A stretch of 64,000 nt of DNA from NCBI GenBank assembly GCA_030295235.1, contig AP026133.1:868001-932000 (forward strand), written 5' to 3'. The position numbers and the translations under genes are program-made. Position 1 is the first letter of the stretch. Each line of letters begins with the position of its first letter. This document shows, in pieces, positions 8,538-19,313 of this stretch. The notes under the pieces are model-generated. The model was given only the letters and a program-made list of their open reading frames with translations. It was not told where the DNA came from and made no database searches. Origin of the DNA: Fistulifera solaris. Lineage: Eukaryota; Bacillariophyta; Bacillariophyceae; Naviculales; Stauroneidaceae.

Positions 8538-11013
8538 TTAATCGACAGTAACTGCCTTGGCAAGATTTCGTGGAGTATCCGGGTTGATTCCTCTGAAAGT
8601 GAAAAGTGTGAGTCGAACTACTTCTTTTCATGCTGGCAGCACAGCCACAAGAAACGTACCGTAACATGGCCAACTCGTACGAAATCAACTGTAGTGGAAG
8701 AACAGCACCCAACGCGGTCAACGGACCATTGTTGGGGATGATGATGGGATCGTCGTCTAAATCACGGGCCAATTCAGCTTTGTCAGTAATAATTATGACT
8801 TGAGCTCCGCGTGCTTTCACTTCTTCTGCCGCAGTACGCATGTGATGCGCGTGCTGATCGTCTAGAATCAACATGATAATAGGCGTAGCACCAAACTTTC
8901 CGTTGTTGTCATCTTCAATCAACGCAAATGGACCGTGCTTCAAAGCGCCGCCACTGTACCCTTCGGCATGCAAGTAGCACATTTCTTTAATCTTCAAAGC
9001 ACCTTCCATAGCCACCGGTTCTCCATACCCTTTGCCCAAAACAAAGCAATGCTCCTTCGTATTGAGTTTTTGAGCCACCTTTTCACATTGTTGACGCGTT
9101 TTCAATGCCATACCGAAGGTAATGGGCAATCGCATGAGTGCTTCCTTCAATTTGATGGCCTCAATACTAGGTGGATGACCTTCGATTTTGTCCCTCGTTT
9201 GACGGAACCACAGAGCAATCAATGCCAAGACGGTGACTTGTGTGGTGAAGGCCTTGGTACTGGCCACGGCATTCTCGCGTCCCGCATTGCAGTAGACACC
9301 TGCCTTAGTCGTTCGGGCAATCAAACTACCGACGGCATTGACGACACTGAGTACATTGATGCCACGGTCCATGGCCGTATTCACAACACGAGCAACATCT
9401 TTCGTTTCACCACTTTGGGACACCACAATGAGTCCGGTCGATTCTGGATTCGACGGACAAGGAAAATCCTTGGGTTCCGTTTCAGCCGCATCCAACGAAT
9501 ACACACTATCAAAACTACCCAATTGCTTCATGAGGCGTTCACCGTACTTGGATGCATTGAGACTGGTCCCACAAGCCGACAAGACCATGTGTTTGATTTG
9601 ACTGAATCGATCAAAGTTCCCGTCCAACCCACCGAGATTGATGTTGTCCGCCCCCAATCGTCCACCAAAGCCCATGGCCCGGGCAATGGCTTCGGGCTGT
9701 TCGTAACACTCCCGGAGTGTCCAGTGCGGATACGGCGCCGGACTGAGTTTGACATCTTGATCGGGTGCCTTTTGTTTGCGTTTCAAGTCCAGTGACCGTC
9801 CGTCGGCATGCAACACACCAATTTCTCCATCTTTCATGGAAATGAAATTCTTGGTGTACCGATTGAACGCCGACGTTTCACTGGCGATGAAACAACGATC
9901 ATCTCCGATTCCAATCACGAGAGGGGAACCATTGCAGGCGACGACCAGTTCATCGGGCGAATCGACACACATGATCCCCAATCCCCAGGTGCCGTCACAC
10001 TTTTGCAGGGCCTGTTCGGTGGCATCACGGAGTGTCATGCCCGGATTGTTCGCGTAGACGTGTCCAATCAACTTGGCAATGACTTCCGTGTCAGTTTGTC
10101 CTTCAAATTGGTGTCCGAGTGCTTGCAACTCTCGTCGTAATTCGTTGGAGTTGTTGAGCGTTCCGTTGTGGACTAAGGCAATCTTCCCTGACGAATCGGT
10201 ATGAGGATGGGCATTTTCATCGGTTTTTCCACCATGTGTCGCCCAACGCGTATGCGCAATGCCTACCGAGTGTCCTACCGATGCTTGCGAATGATCACGG
10301 ACCATTTCAATGGAGTCGGCTTTTTCTCCGACACTGGCAAATTTGGTGATGGCCTAGAGAAGAAAAGAGAGAGAGAGAGGAGGGGGAGGGAAATAAGAGC
10401 GATAGTATGAGAGATTAAGAGCTAACATTTGCAAATGTCAATGTCTTTGTAATCATAAAAGTAACGCACCAATTTTCCTCCATGATTGTCCATGGTCGCA
10501 ATTCCAGCACTGTCATAACCACGATTCTTCAAAATGGTCAATCCATCGACCAAAAAAGTCACTGTGGGAATGATGATCCGAAAGCAGATAGATAAATACT
10601 CGACGTGAGAAATCGACAGAAGAAACAGAATGAATCAATCAATCAATCAATGAAACAAAAGAACATGTTTTCGTATCCGACTCTTTCCCGTTGTGTTGTT
10701 TCTTACGGTTTTTCGTTCATTATTTCATTATTCGCTGATATTCATTCGTTCAGACGTACCGTGCTTCGACGCCTTTCAAGGCCACAATTCCAGCAATCCC
10801 ACAACACTCGGCTTTTTGTTGTTCTTGTTGTTGCCATACCGCCATGGCAGTGACCGCCGCGGCCGCCACTATCCAGGAACGATCGTTCTTTTGGTGGGTC
10901 GACGACGACGACGACGACGACGACAAGGTCGAGAAAGCCGCGAATGTCGTCGGACGTCTCGTTATCGACATCGACTGGACGATTAGTTTTCGAGATGTCA
11001 ACCACAATGTCAT
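8538..11013 (-). CDS. Glutamine:fructose-6-phosphate amidotransferase (GFAT)
   Basis: The enzyme makes glucosamine-6-phosphate from fructose-6-phosphate and glutamine, the entry step to UDP-GlcNAc. I read four exons (11013-10760, 10561-10470, 10353-8660, 8592-8538) and about 697 residues. The class II glutaminase domain has [21 protein letters not shown] and HTRWATHGG; two SIS sugar-isomerase domains follow ([28 protein letters not shown]), and the protein ends [17 protein letters not shown]. The splice at 8659/8593 is needed to reach this tail. Exon 2 holds one T too many in a T run at 10552-10557. The catalytic Cys lies near residue 75, behind an extension with a poly-Ser tract (TCG repeat) and a hydrophobic stretch [15 protein letters not shown]. 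The start at 11013 is uncertain; 11082 is an in-frame alternative. Confidence 0.93.
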
Positions 11014-11648
11014 TTTCAAAGAGAGAGAGAGTGCAAGGAAATCAATGAAGATACGACTAGCTCTCACACACTTGAAAGGCAATGAATGAGCGAATCAAAT
11101 AATCGACAACGACTACACAATACGCAATCCAAACATTATACCGGTAGTCGCACGAAAAGCCAACAAAGCCGGGTCATCGTCCCCTGTCCTCTCCCAAGAA
11201 TGCCAGCATACAAGATACGCGGAGTCCCGAGGAGCACTCTTCCGTGGAGGGTGTCCAAGGCTACTGTTTTCGATAGAGTACAAGACGTTTTTCGCTCGAC
11301 CGGATACAAGAATGTACCATCCGTGACCGGTGGGATTTTGATATCGGGATTCGTGATTGTGACTTTTCACTTTTCACGTTTGTTGAAGTGGTCTGTCGTC
11401 TGTCGTCTGTCGTCTGTCGCGTTTTTTTTCGCACGCATCGCAATCGCGTGACTCAAAAATTCATTCACGTTTTTGCGGGAAAAAGAGAGATCGCGAAGCC
11501 GCAACAACGATGAGGATGATGATCATTCAATAATGCCTATAGCACTGCTAGCTACCCATTTCTTCGTTCCTTTTCTTTTTTGATTCTGTTCTGCACTCGA
11601 TCCACTTTATACCATTACTCTCCTCCTATCCCGTGACTCATAATATAT
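11014..11648. promoter_or_regulatory. Divergent promoter region between GFAT and CoaX fusion
   Basis: About 635 bases separate two divergently transcribed genes. The short open frames here overlap and show no domain. A GA repeat near 11020 and a repeated CTGTCGT stretch near 11393-11420 are visible. No specific factor site can be named. Confidence 0.5.
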
Positions 11649-14161
11649 ATGAATCATCATCATAATATCACCAACTCTTTCTCGCCGTCACAAATTTGTG
11701 CTTCACTGACGATTCAAGAGGCACACTGGCCCGAATCATGTCCTCCAGAAGAAGGATTTCTTTCTGTTATTACTGGGAATACACATTGTAAATTTGCCTA
11801 TCATGATGGAAGTGATTATCGTCCTCGGTCCTTTTGGAGGTACGTGTTGGAGTGGTGTTCGAAGAAAAGAAAGAAAAGAAATGGAAAGGCACATTACTCA
11901 TCAACATCCTTCTCTTTATTCTTTCTTCTTTTTTTCTTTTTTTCTTATTTAGTATTCCCGTTGCACCGTTGTCACACAACAATCACACGACACAAAATAA
12001 CCGAGACAGTTTTCTGGAATCCATTCCCCATCAATGTACTGCGGCACAAGCCTTGTGGAAATCACCCAATGATACAATCATCAAGCCACTCACACGCGCG
12101 GCCATCTATTATTATCGCGTCACCACGAAACGAATTCCGACCGTCACAATCTATCTCATTTCGACCAATCCTGTTCATGAAAGCATATTAGGACAATGGT
12201 TGCAAGGATTGCCTGTACGATGCATTCGATTGCGTCCGAAGGATGTTGTGTCAATGTCCTTGCCGTATCCGACAATGGGGATGGATCGATTTGTCGCGGT
12301 ACAAGCCATTTCGAAATATCCCGCACTCATTGTAGATGGAGGAACGGCTTTGACGACGACTGTATTGAATGAAAATGGACACATGGTCGGTGGAACGATT
12401 GCACCGGGTTGTATGCGCAATGTCGGGCATTGCATATGGGAAATTTGCCGCTCTTGACACCGGACGAAATACAGCAATTCATGGAACGTAACGAACCTTT
12501 ACCATTGTGGGCGAACAATACTCACGACGCCATGTGGAATGGAGTAATGAGGAGTACGGCTTTGTTCATACGCGCGGTGGTGCGGGAATTTTTGCAGCAG
12601 TATCACGTGCCGGCTAAGAATGGTTCAACAATCGTACATGTGATTGTGACAGGATCGGATGGACCGTTCCTGATGAAATTCTTAAAATCCGAATCATGTC
12701 ACCGATTGTTGGCCCAGATGCCCCGCGATAGTGACTTTGAGTGTGATGACACCACCGTGATGGAATACAATCCACATTTGCTGCATTTTGGCATAACACA
12801 GATTCTGTTGCAGCATCGAGAGAGTAATGATGTCGATGAGTCGTTTCACTCGGAATGGATTGGATTGCGGGTCGCACGGAATGTTGGGCGTGGATATGTG
12901 GATCGGGTCGAACAAACGGAGAATTTGGCACAAGCTTTGTTTCATGTCGTCTATGATCATGGTTGTAGCGAAGTTTTGGGGGTACTGGCATTCTATGGTA
13001 TGTGTCTGTTGCATATTTTGTCGAACTGTATAACTGTTTCTGACAAAAAGGCACTTTCGGGAATCAGATGCTTTGATTCGATACAGTCTAAACGGAGAGA
13101 GTATTGCGACAGTCAACATGACGGAGAGTTCCGCTGTCGAACGAAAACAAAAGGAAGCAGAACGAGCCGCCGCTTTGCTGGTGGAACGGTGTGCCGTCGT
13201 CAAAGAACACAAGGAAAGTACTATTGGTGCCCCGCCTGTGTTTAGTCCAGAGAAAGCGCTGCAAGGGAATGCGTTGTTGCCACATTACATTATACCAAAC
13301 GGGCCAACGCCAGTATTTAGTCCAGGACGAGCCAGGGCGCCACCGAGTCGGAAACGTGGTCGACCTCGAAAGAATTCTCTGTCCCCGCAGCCGATTTTGA
13401 ACGGAGCGATTGCAACAGAAACGAGCAGAAACGTTTCATCACCGCAACTGAGTAGTATCTCATCCAAACGCGGCCGACCTCGCAAGAATCCATTGTCCGC
13501 GACGCTAGTTCCGAATGAGGCGATTGTTGCTAAAACAGGAATGAATGTTTCGGTATCGCAACAGAGTAGCACGCCACGTAAACGTGGTCGACCTCGAACG
13601 AATCCTCTGTCCCTGCAACCGGTTTTGAGTCCAGGTCAAGCGACTAAACGAGGTCGACCTCGAAAGAGTTCTTTGTCCCTGCAACCGGTATCTAATCAGA
13701 ATGAAGCAACTGTAACAGAAAAGGACCTCAATACACTAGCGCTGCCGCAGAGTTCGTCACGCAAACGAGGTCGACCGCGCAAAGATTCTATGCCTACGAG
13801 TCCAGATCGAGCTCCTAGAATGGATCCGAATGACGAGGCAACGGCGTCGCAGCAGAAGCAGAGTACGCCACACAAAGTTGGTCGTCCTCGAAAAAATCCT
13901 ATGAGTTCAAACAAACAAGATCGAAGGCGAAAAGAGTTTCGAAATACTCTGCCTGACGGTGTCCTACCAACGGATTATGTACACCGCCGCGTCGCTAAAT
14001 TCTTTGGGGATGGAAAGACCCCGTTTTACGGAAAAGTTGAGTCTTACGATCCCGAGAGTCAATATTGGAAAATATTGTACGACGATGGAGATGAAGAAGA
14101 AATGGAGTTCTATGAACTAGTTGTTCAATTGAAATGCTATGAAGAGAATAATAATGAGTAG
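11649..14161 (+). CDS. CoaX-like domain fused to Tudor-like domains and six AT-hooks
   Basis: I read three exons (11649-11839, 11953-12997, 13068-14161) giving about 776 residues. Residues 37-340 form a type III pantothenate kinase (CoaX) domain: GNTHCKFA, MGMDRFVAVQ, VDGGTALTTTVL, GGTIAPG, ALHMGNLPL and VTGSDGPFL. One base appears missing near 12412-12416. The Asp of the first phosphate motif (DxGNT in active CoaX) is Ile here, so activity is doubtful. Residues 363-420 look like a Tudor-type fold (IGLRVARNVGRGYVDRVE, FHVVYDHG). Residues 500-690 hold six GRPR AT-hooks that should bind the minor groove of AT-rich DNA. Residues 714-776 form a second Tudor-like domain (VAKFFGDGKTPFYGKV, WKILYDDGDEEEMEF). 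The second intron joins the CoaX/Tudor part to the AT-hook part in frame with consensus splice sites. Likely nuclear; role unknown. Confidence 0.8.
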
Positions 14162-14813
14162 AACCATGCTTGAGAGCTTGGTAGGCATCTAGTTTCATCT
14201 TCTAAAAGTCTTACGCTAATTCCCAAAACAACATTTAACGCAGACAGCTCCTCCTTTATTCTACCAACTGGGGCCTCGCAATCGAGTTTCGAATCAGCCA
14301 AAGGAGTATACTCCTTTGAATCAGCTATGAGTAGCCTTAGCTCTCTCGTTCTCGAGTGACCACGTTTTTTGTCGTCAGGCGCCGAGAGCTGACTACGGTT
14401 TCATTTCCAACGGAAAAGGATCGTGTTAAATAGTGTGCGTGGTACATAATGGTGATATAATTCGTTTCCTGACACTACGTAGTACTTCAAGTAGAGGGAC
14501 AGCACATTATTCCGCGATTCCGTTCGACCAATACTCCCCCTTCCGCGCAACGTGTTTTCCCACGATCGCTCCCTACGAACGATCTCCGCTGTCAACAAAG
14601 AGAAAAGAGATGCAAGAGGAACTGAGGTGAAAGAGCTTTTTTAGAAAAGGCTTTCATTGCTTTCCACTCGAATGTTGAACTCATCCAGCAAAAGTGAAAG
14701 GACCAAATTGTAGATTGGACTTTGCACAAATTAATAGGGTACTTTCCGTGAGCACTTGAATGACAAGCGGAGCGTGAAAGGTATTATCAAATTCCCCCCT
14801 CACCTCCGACACC
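14162..14813. other. Intergenic, no gene recognised
   Basis: No supported gene. A near-direct repeat 'gtatactcctttgaatcagc' type sequence lies around 14290-14325. The 3' part should hold the promoter of the RING gene. Confidence 0.4.
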
Positions 14814-16048
14814 ATGTCTGGAAAGAGTTATATGTGGCGTGTGGCAGCGCTTCTAGTTGTAATGGGTCATGTGATACTACTCGCAAGTCGATCGCTACCT
14901 TCATTCAATATACCGCGACAATCGCAGCAACGCCAGCTTTCGACGAAAGAATCTCGAACGTGCTCTCTTTCCGAGGAAACATTACGCTTCCAGTTTCATG
15001 AATGGACGAAGACTTATCGTCTCGTCTCGGATGGTACAACCGCCGATGAACGATGGAAATGGACCGTTGATAATTCCTTCAATCAATCCGTAGCGAATAA
15101 GGGGACAAATATTTCCAATCAGAACGAAACGAACCGACTGTTACAAGCCGGAAACAGCAACAATACGACAACGAATCCGGTGACGTTGCGAACCTTTCAC
15201 AAACCAACGGAGCCATTATTGAAGTACGCGCGTGTTGGTGTGCCGAAGCTTATCTGCATCGACCTATTGAATATTGCCCGGCCAGTTTTGATACATGCCT
15301 CGTACGAGGAGAGGAAGGTTTGGTATCATGCTACACGACTACCGGCTCTCATGGTTTTATGAGAAGCTTTTGGCCGTTGGCGTCGTTCTGGATTCTGGCG
15401 CTGGCTTATGCTTTGACATGTACGGACGGAGGTACTTGGGCGCGGCAATACATTCGACGGATACTTGCGCATCCCTCGGAGGGCCAAGTCATGTTGGAGG
15501 AAAATTTGGATCAGTTGCTGGAGGAACGACCCGAACACGCCGTGTTTTTATATCGACAAGCAGTCATGCGGATACGACAAGCCTATTTGGAACCGAGACG
15601 GCGGCGGGAATGGTTTTCCACCTCGAGCGATTCGGATGAATCGCACGCAACGCCAGATGGTGGGGATTTTTTGGAGGCCCCTCGCGATGCATTAATATTA
15701 AAAATCACGACGTATGACGAACCGTCCTCGATGGCACTTCGAACGTCATCCGTGGCAAGGAATAACACGACATCATGGCGTTATGATCAAATCACTTTTC
15801 AGCAAATGGATAGTCAAATGGAGCAAGGACTCCGATGCGCTATTTGTTTGGTGCGTCTGGAGCAGGGAGATGCTGTAGGAGATATTCCTTGCGGCCATGT
15901 ATATCACAAAGCTTGCTTAAAAAGTTGGTTACCGCAAGCCAATCGCTGTCCCTTGTGTCGACACCCTGAAATTGCTACTTTACGGACACGTCGCCCCATT
16001 TCGCAACCAGCATCTATCAGCGAGCTATCAATAGCTCAAATTTACTAA
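14814..16048 (+). CDS. Membrane-anchored RING-H2 E3 ubiquitin ligase
   Basis: The protein is about 411 residues. An N-terminal hydrophobic segment (VAALLVVMGHVILLA, residues 10-25) looks like a signal anchor. A lumenal-type Asn/Thr-rich region with many N-x-T/S sites follows, then a second membrane segment (FWPLASFWILALAYAL). The C-terminal RING-H2 finger reads CAICLVRLEQGD, PCGHVYHKACLKSWL, NRCPLCR, so all eight zinc ligands are present. Such proteins recruit an E2 enzyme and ubiquitylate substrates at endomembranes. The frame shifts once near 15215-15222, where one T seems missing; beyond it CAEAYLHRPIEYCPASFD runs on in frame. The substrate is unknown. Confidence 0.8.
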
Positions 16049-17004
16049 ACTAGAACTTTTCAAAAATTTGCAAGTGTAGCTAACAAAGCTATCCATGTTC
16101 CTTCAATGTGCTAATGGGTTGAGACTGGAGAGCCTTAGTCCAAAGTCTCAATGCGAAAAATAATAATATGGGGTAACATCGCGATCTCCTGTCCGTCAAC
16201 TGCGTGGAATGGGTTTGCTCAGTCGCCTGCCTGTCCACCAGCCTCCAACTTCAACGCGGAGTCGAACCTCCGCCTACGCGCAAGTCCTACCGCGACAGTC
16301 AACCACAAGGAGACGATGCTACCTTGCTGATAATCCGGATCTATATAAAATCGACATTGTTTGATACTCTACACACTGCATATCGACAATTTAACGACAA
16401 CAATTACCTAATATACATTTCTAATTTCCTAAAGTCAGAATCTAATTATGACATTCGACTGAATTTTCCATTTTTTGTTTCATTTTTTCACATATATTCC
16501 AATCTGGCACTTAGCTGAGTAGGCTTTGGTTCTAGCTCTAGCTCTAGTGCTAGTAGAGGGCCAGGCCAGTCCAGAGTCCAGAGCCAGAGCCCGTCTCCCA
16601 ATGACAATGAGGGCGAGACCGTAAATTTTTTGTTTTTTGACATTCTTTCACGACTAAATTTTTAGTTTTTAGGTCGCTGCACTTAGTACTTCTGATAGGA
16701 GTCTTGAGTCCCGGGTTTCCTATTTCATTGACAGTGTCACACTTCACAATAGTAAACAGTACAGTTTGTAAGTTCAAGAATCAAAGTCATACCTGGTAAT
16801 AATGATGGACAATGCAACAATGACATGACATCGAAAAAATGAGATCCTTGATCCTCTCGATCTTTGATTTTTTGAAGTTTGATCTTTCGCTCCTCGCCAC
16901 ACGCCTGTCCCACCTTGTGACACCTTGTGCGAAGCACAAGGTACGCTGCAAGCGCTATTTCCATTCAATTGTTGATTATTTACCAAGTTACGTGTTACAG
17001 CAAG
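16049..17004. other. Intergenic, low-complexity patches
   Basis: No supported gene. A short run of CTAGCT-type repeats lies at about 16530-16555, followed by GGCCAGGCCAGTCCAGAGTCCAGAGCC. Part near 16240-16270 resembles a tRNA T-arm on the minus strand, but no cloverleaf follows. Confidence 0.4.
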
Positions 17005-17619
17005 ATGACAATCCGTTCTCTGCTTTTCATCATTCTAGCGTGCGCCCTCTCGAAGCCCGCGGAGCCCGTGCTCTGCGCCATTTTTAAGGAAAATATCGAC
17101 GCAGACAATTTTGCTTGTCGGAACCGACCAGACTTAAATTTGTTGGGAGGACCTGGGTGTCGTATTTCCTGTTTGGCCAAGAACTCTACCTGCACTGAAC
17201 TAGGAGATGAAGGTGAAGTCTGCGGAAAACTCCGTATACGTGTAGGATTCTATGCCCTGGGAAAGGCCGTTTACCAATTCTGCCTCATTCCAGACGGCGG
17301 CTTCTTGACGGGCTACTTTGGCCGATACTGCTTGTCCGTGCGATACTGTGCCTTGCGGCGCCGCGCATGCGGTTGCCGTATCGTCGCCGATGGGAGACCC
17401 TGCCGCTGCCGAATCGAGATAAACAATGGAAATCCTGAGGTTGTTGGCAATTGCCCTTTTGTTGATCAGGATAACACGACGAACATTATGACAGCCTATC
17501 TGCCAAGTGACGAAGACATTGAAGACGATATCGAGATGTTTATTACGGATGCTTCAGCTGCGGAACAATTCAATGATGCGTACTCGTTGTTTCTTGATCA
17601 TTTGGCCTCGCTCGAGTGA
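17005..17619 (+). CDS. Secreted Cys-rich protein, copy 1
   Basis: The protein is 204 residues. The ATG at 17005 is chosen because it opens a clean signal peptide (MTIRSLLFIILACALSKPAEP), matching the paralogue at 18268; an upstream ATG would bury it. The mature part has about 20 cysteines, with shared blocks CRNRPDLNLLGGPGC, CLAKNSTC, GEVCGKLR, FCLIPDGG, FGRYC and CGCRIVADGRPCRCRIE, then an acidic tail (DEDIEDDIEMF). This suggests a disulphide-bonded extracellular or vacuolar domain. I know of no named domain that fits. An N-glycosylation site (NST) is shared by both copies. Confidence 0.8.
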   Translation: MTIRSLLFIILACALSKPAEPVLCAIFKENIDADNFACRNRPDLNLLGGPGCRISCLAKNSTCTELGDEGEVCGKLRIRVGFYALGKAVYQFCLIPDGGFLTGYFGRYCLSVRYCALRRRACGCRIVADGRPCRCRIEINNGNPEVVGNCPFVDQDNTTNIMTAYLPSDEDIEDDIEMFITDASAAEQFNDAYSLFLDHLASLE

Positions 17620-18267
17620 ATCATAGACTTCCATTGGTGGTTCTTTGTTGGAGAGCAGAATGAAATTCAATTATTACGTAGTTCTCGTTCTTTAATAGTG
17701 AGACGTTTTCGTATAATTTTCCTCTAGAAAGTAATGGTGACGCATTAGTTCGTGGCCCGTCAGTCTGGGGACTTGGGACCAGAATGAATGGGAGATCCGT
17801 TATCATTATCATTTATCATTCTACTATCTCATACGTTTCCTCATTCCTCTATGGTTTTTCGTTTTTTCTGCATCCTGCATTGCAAAGCGATTTAAAAAAT
17901 GTACAGACGATAGGGGGCTGCGATAGACTAGCTACAAAGTAGTCACTCTCCAGAGAGAGATAGAGACTGTACGTAGTACCTATACTACGTAGTAGGCTCT
18001 AGGCATTTTACCGTTTAGCCTTACCAGTACTATTATGATAAACAAAAACCGTTTCTGTCTTTGTACTTTTGTAGATGTAGTCCAAAATGGCTAAAGGTTC
18101 CAGTGAACTTCTGAGTACTTTTTACTGTCGAACCGAAAACGGATTCATTGTTCCATTCTCTTTCGAAAGATTAAGAATTAAGAAGAAATATTGGGGAACT
18201 GGATGAACTGTCCCAACTTTACTCACCGTTTCAATCACAAATAAAGCATCAAGGATAACAAACTAAC
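17620..18267. other. Intergenic between Cys-rich paralogues
   Basis: No gene is seen. A cluster of TACGTAGTA palindromes lies at 17970-17995. The region presumably carries the promoter of the second copy. Confidence 0.4.
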
Positions 18268-18904
18268 ATGAAAGTCAACTCCTTTTTCATCCTCCTTCTT
18301 ACCCTCAGTCGGCTCATCCCGACGGCGTCCGTGGTCTGTCGCATCCTTGCCGATGATTTCGAAAACGAATTGGTTTCGTTCAACTGTCGCAACCGTCCTG
18401 ACTTTAATCTGTTGGGTGGTCCGGGGTGTCAGTTCACTTGCCTAGCCAAAAACTCAACGTGTTCCGAACTGGATGGTGGTGAAGTTTGTGGCAAGTTTCG
18501 TTTTCGCGGAGGGTTCTATGCCTTTGGGAAGACCGTGGCAGAGTTCTGCCTCATACCAGACGGTGGGCTTCTGGCGGGGCGATTCGGTCGTTACTGCGTA
18601 ACGTTTCGAGTATGCCTCCTTCAGGGGGGGTCTCTGTGGTTGCCGCGTTGTCGCTGATGGACGGCGTTGCCGATGCCGTATTGAGACTGTGGATGGAGAA
18701 CCCACACCGGTGTCGAATTGTCCTTTCTACACCAATGATCCAAGTCAACCAGAACGTTCTGCGGCGGGATTCTTTCCGAGTGAACATGAATTTGAAGCAG
18801 AAATGTCATTGATTGTTGGTGATGATGATGGGTTGCAGTATAACGTCGAAGAAGCATACTCGTCTTTTCTCCATCTTTTTGGGTCGAGGAATAGTAGTAC
18901 ATGA
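18268..18904 (+). CDS. Secreted Cys-rich protein, copy 2 (one frameshift)
   Basis: The protein is about 211 residues and a tandem paralogue of the gene at 17005. It has a signal peptide (MKVNSFFILLLTLSRLIPTAS) and the same Cys framework: CRNRPDFNLLGGPGC, CLAKNSTCSEL, GEVCGKFRFRGGFYAFGKT, FCLIPDGG, FGRYC. The frame shifts once in a run of seven G at about 18626-18632, after which CGCRVVADGRRCRCRIE and an acidic tail continue. One G too many explains it and gives a length divisible by three. The acidic C-terminus is kept. Function unknown. Confidence 0.75.
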
Positions 18905-19313
18905 AGAATGGATGAACTGCCGTTAAAAAATCCTAATCCCTCGCTTGTGCGCAGTCTCGTGGCTCGTTGCCAGGATGTCGTCGTCCTTTTCATGTTTCAC
19001 GTTTTACGCCTACATTATTTTTTTTTTGGTCTAAGAGGTTTAGAATAATGATTATCAACGGACATAATGTAAATTGCACTACACTCGCATATAAAGTACT
19101 AAGCCACGTATCAGAAAGTCGACGTGGAAGGAAAAGATCCACGACCCGCACAACTTCATTCGGAACAGTGCAAACGCGAGGATAAATAATACAGTAAATA
19201 ATAGGATCGCTCAAAAAATCGTCACGTGTCGCTTGCGGCAAAACATTCGACGTGCTAGATAGCAATCGTTTGTCCTATTTCTTGATATTAATCTATCGCA
19301 ATCCTTTTGCATC
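18905..19313. other. Intergenic, promoter of acyl-CoA synthetase
   Basis: No supported gene lies in these roughly 400 bases. A run of 12 or more T lies near 19015-19027. Confidence 0.4.

Noticed and set aside
11086-11451. Open frame in the GFAT/CoaX-fusion divergent region
   Set aside because: Low complexity at the end, no domain, and it occupies the promoter space of two clear genes.
16240-16275. tRNA-like T-arm on the minus strand
   Set aside because: Only the T-loop-like stretch fits. No acceptor, anticodon or D arm pairs with it.
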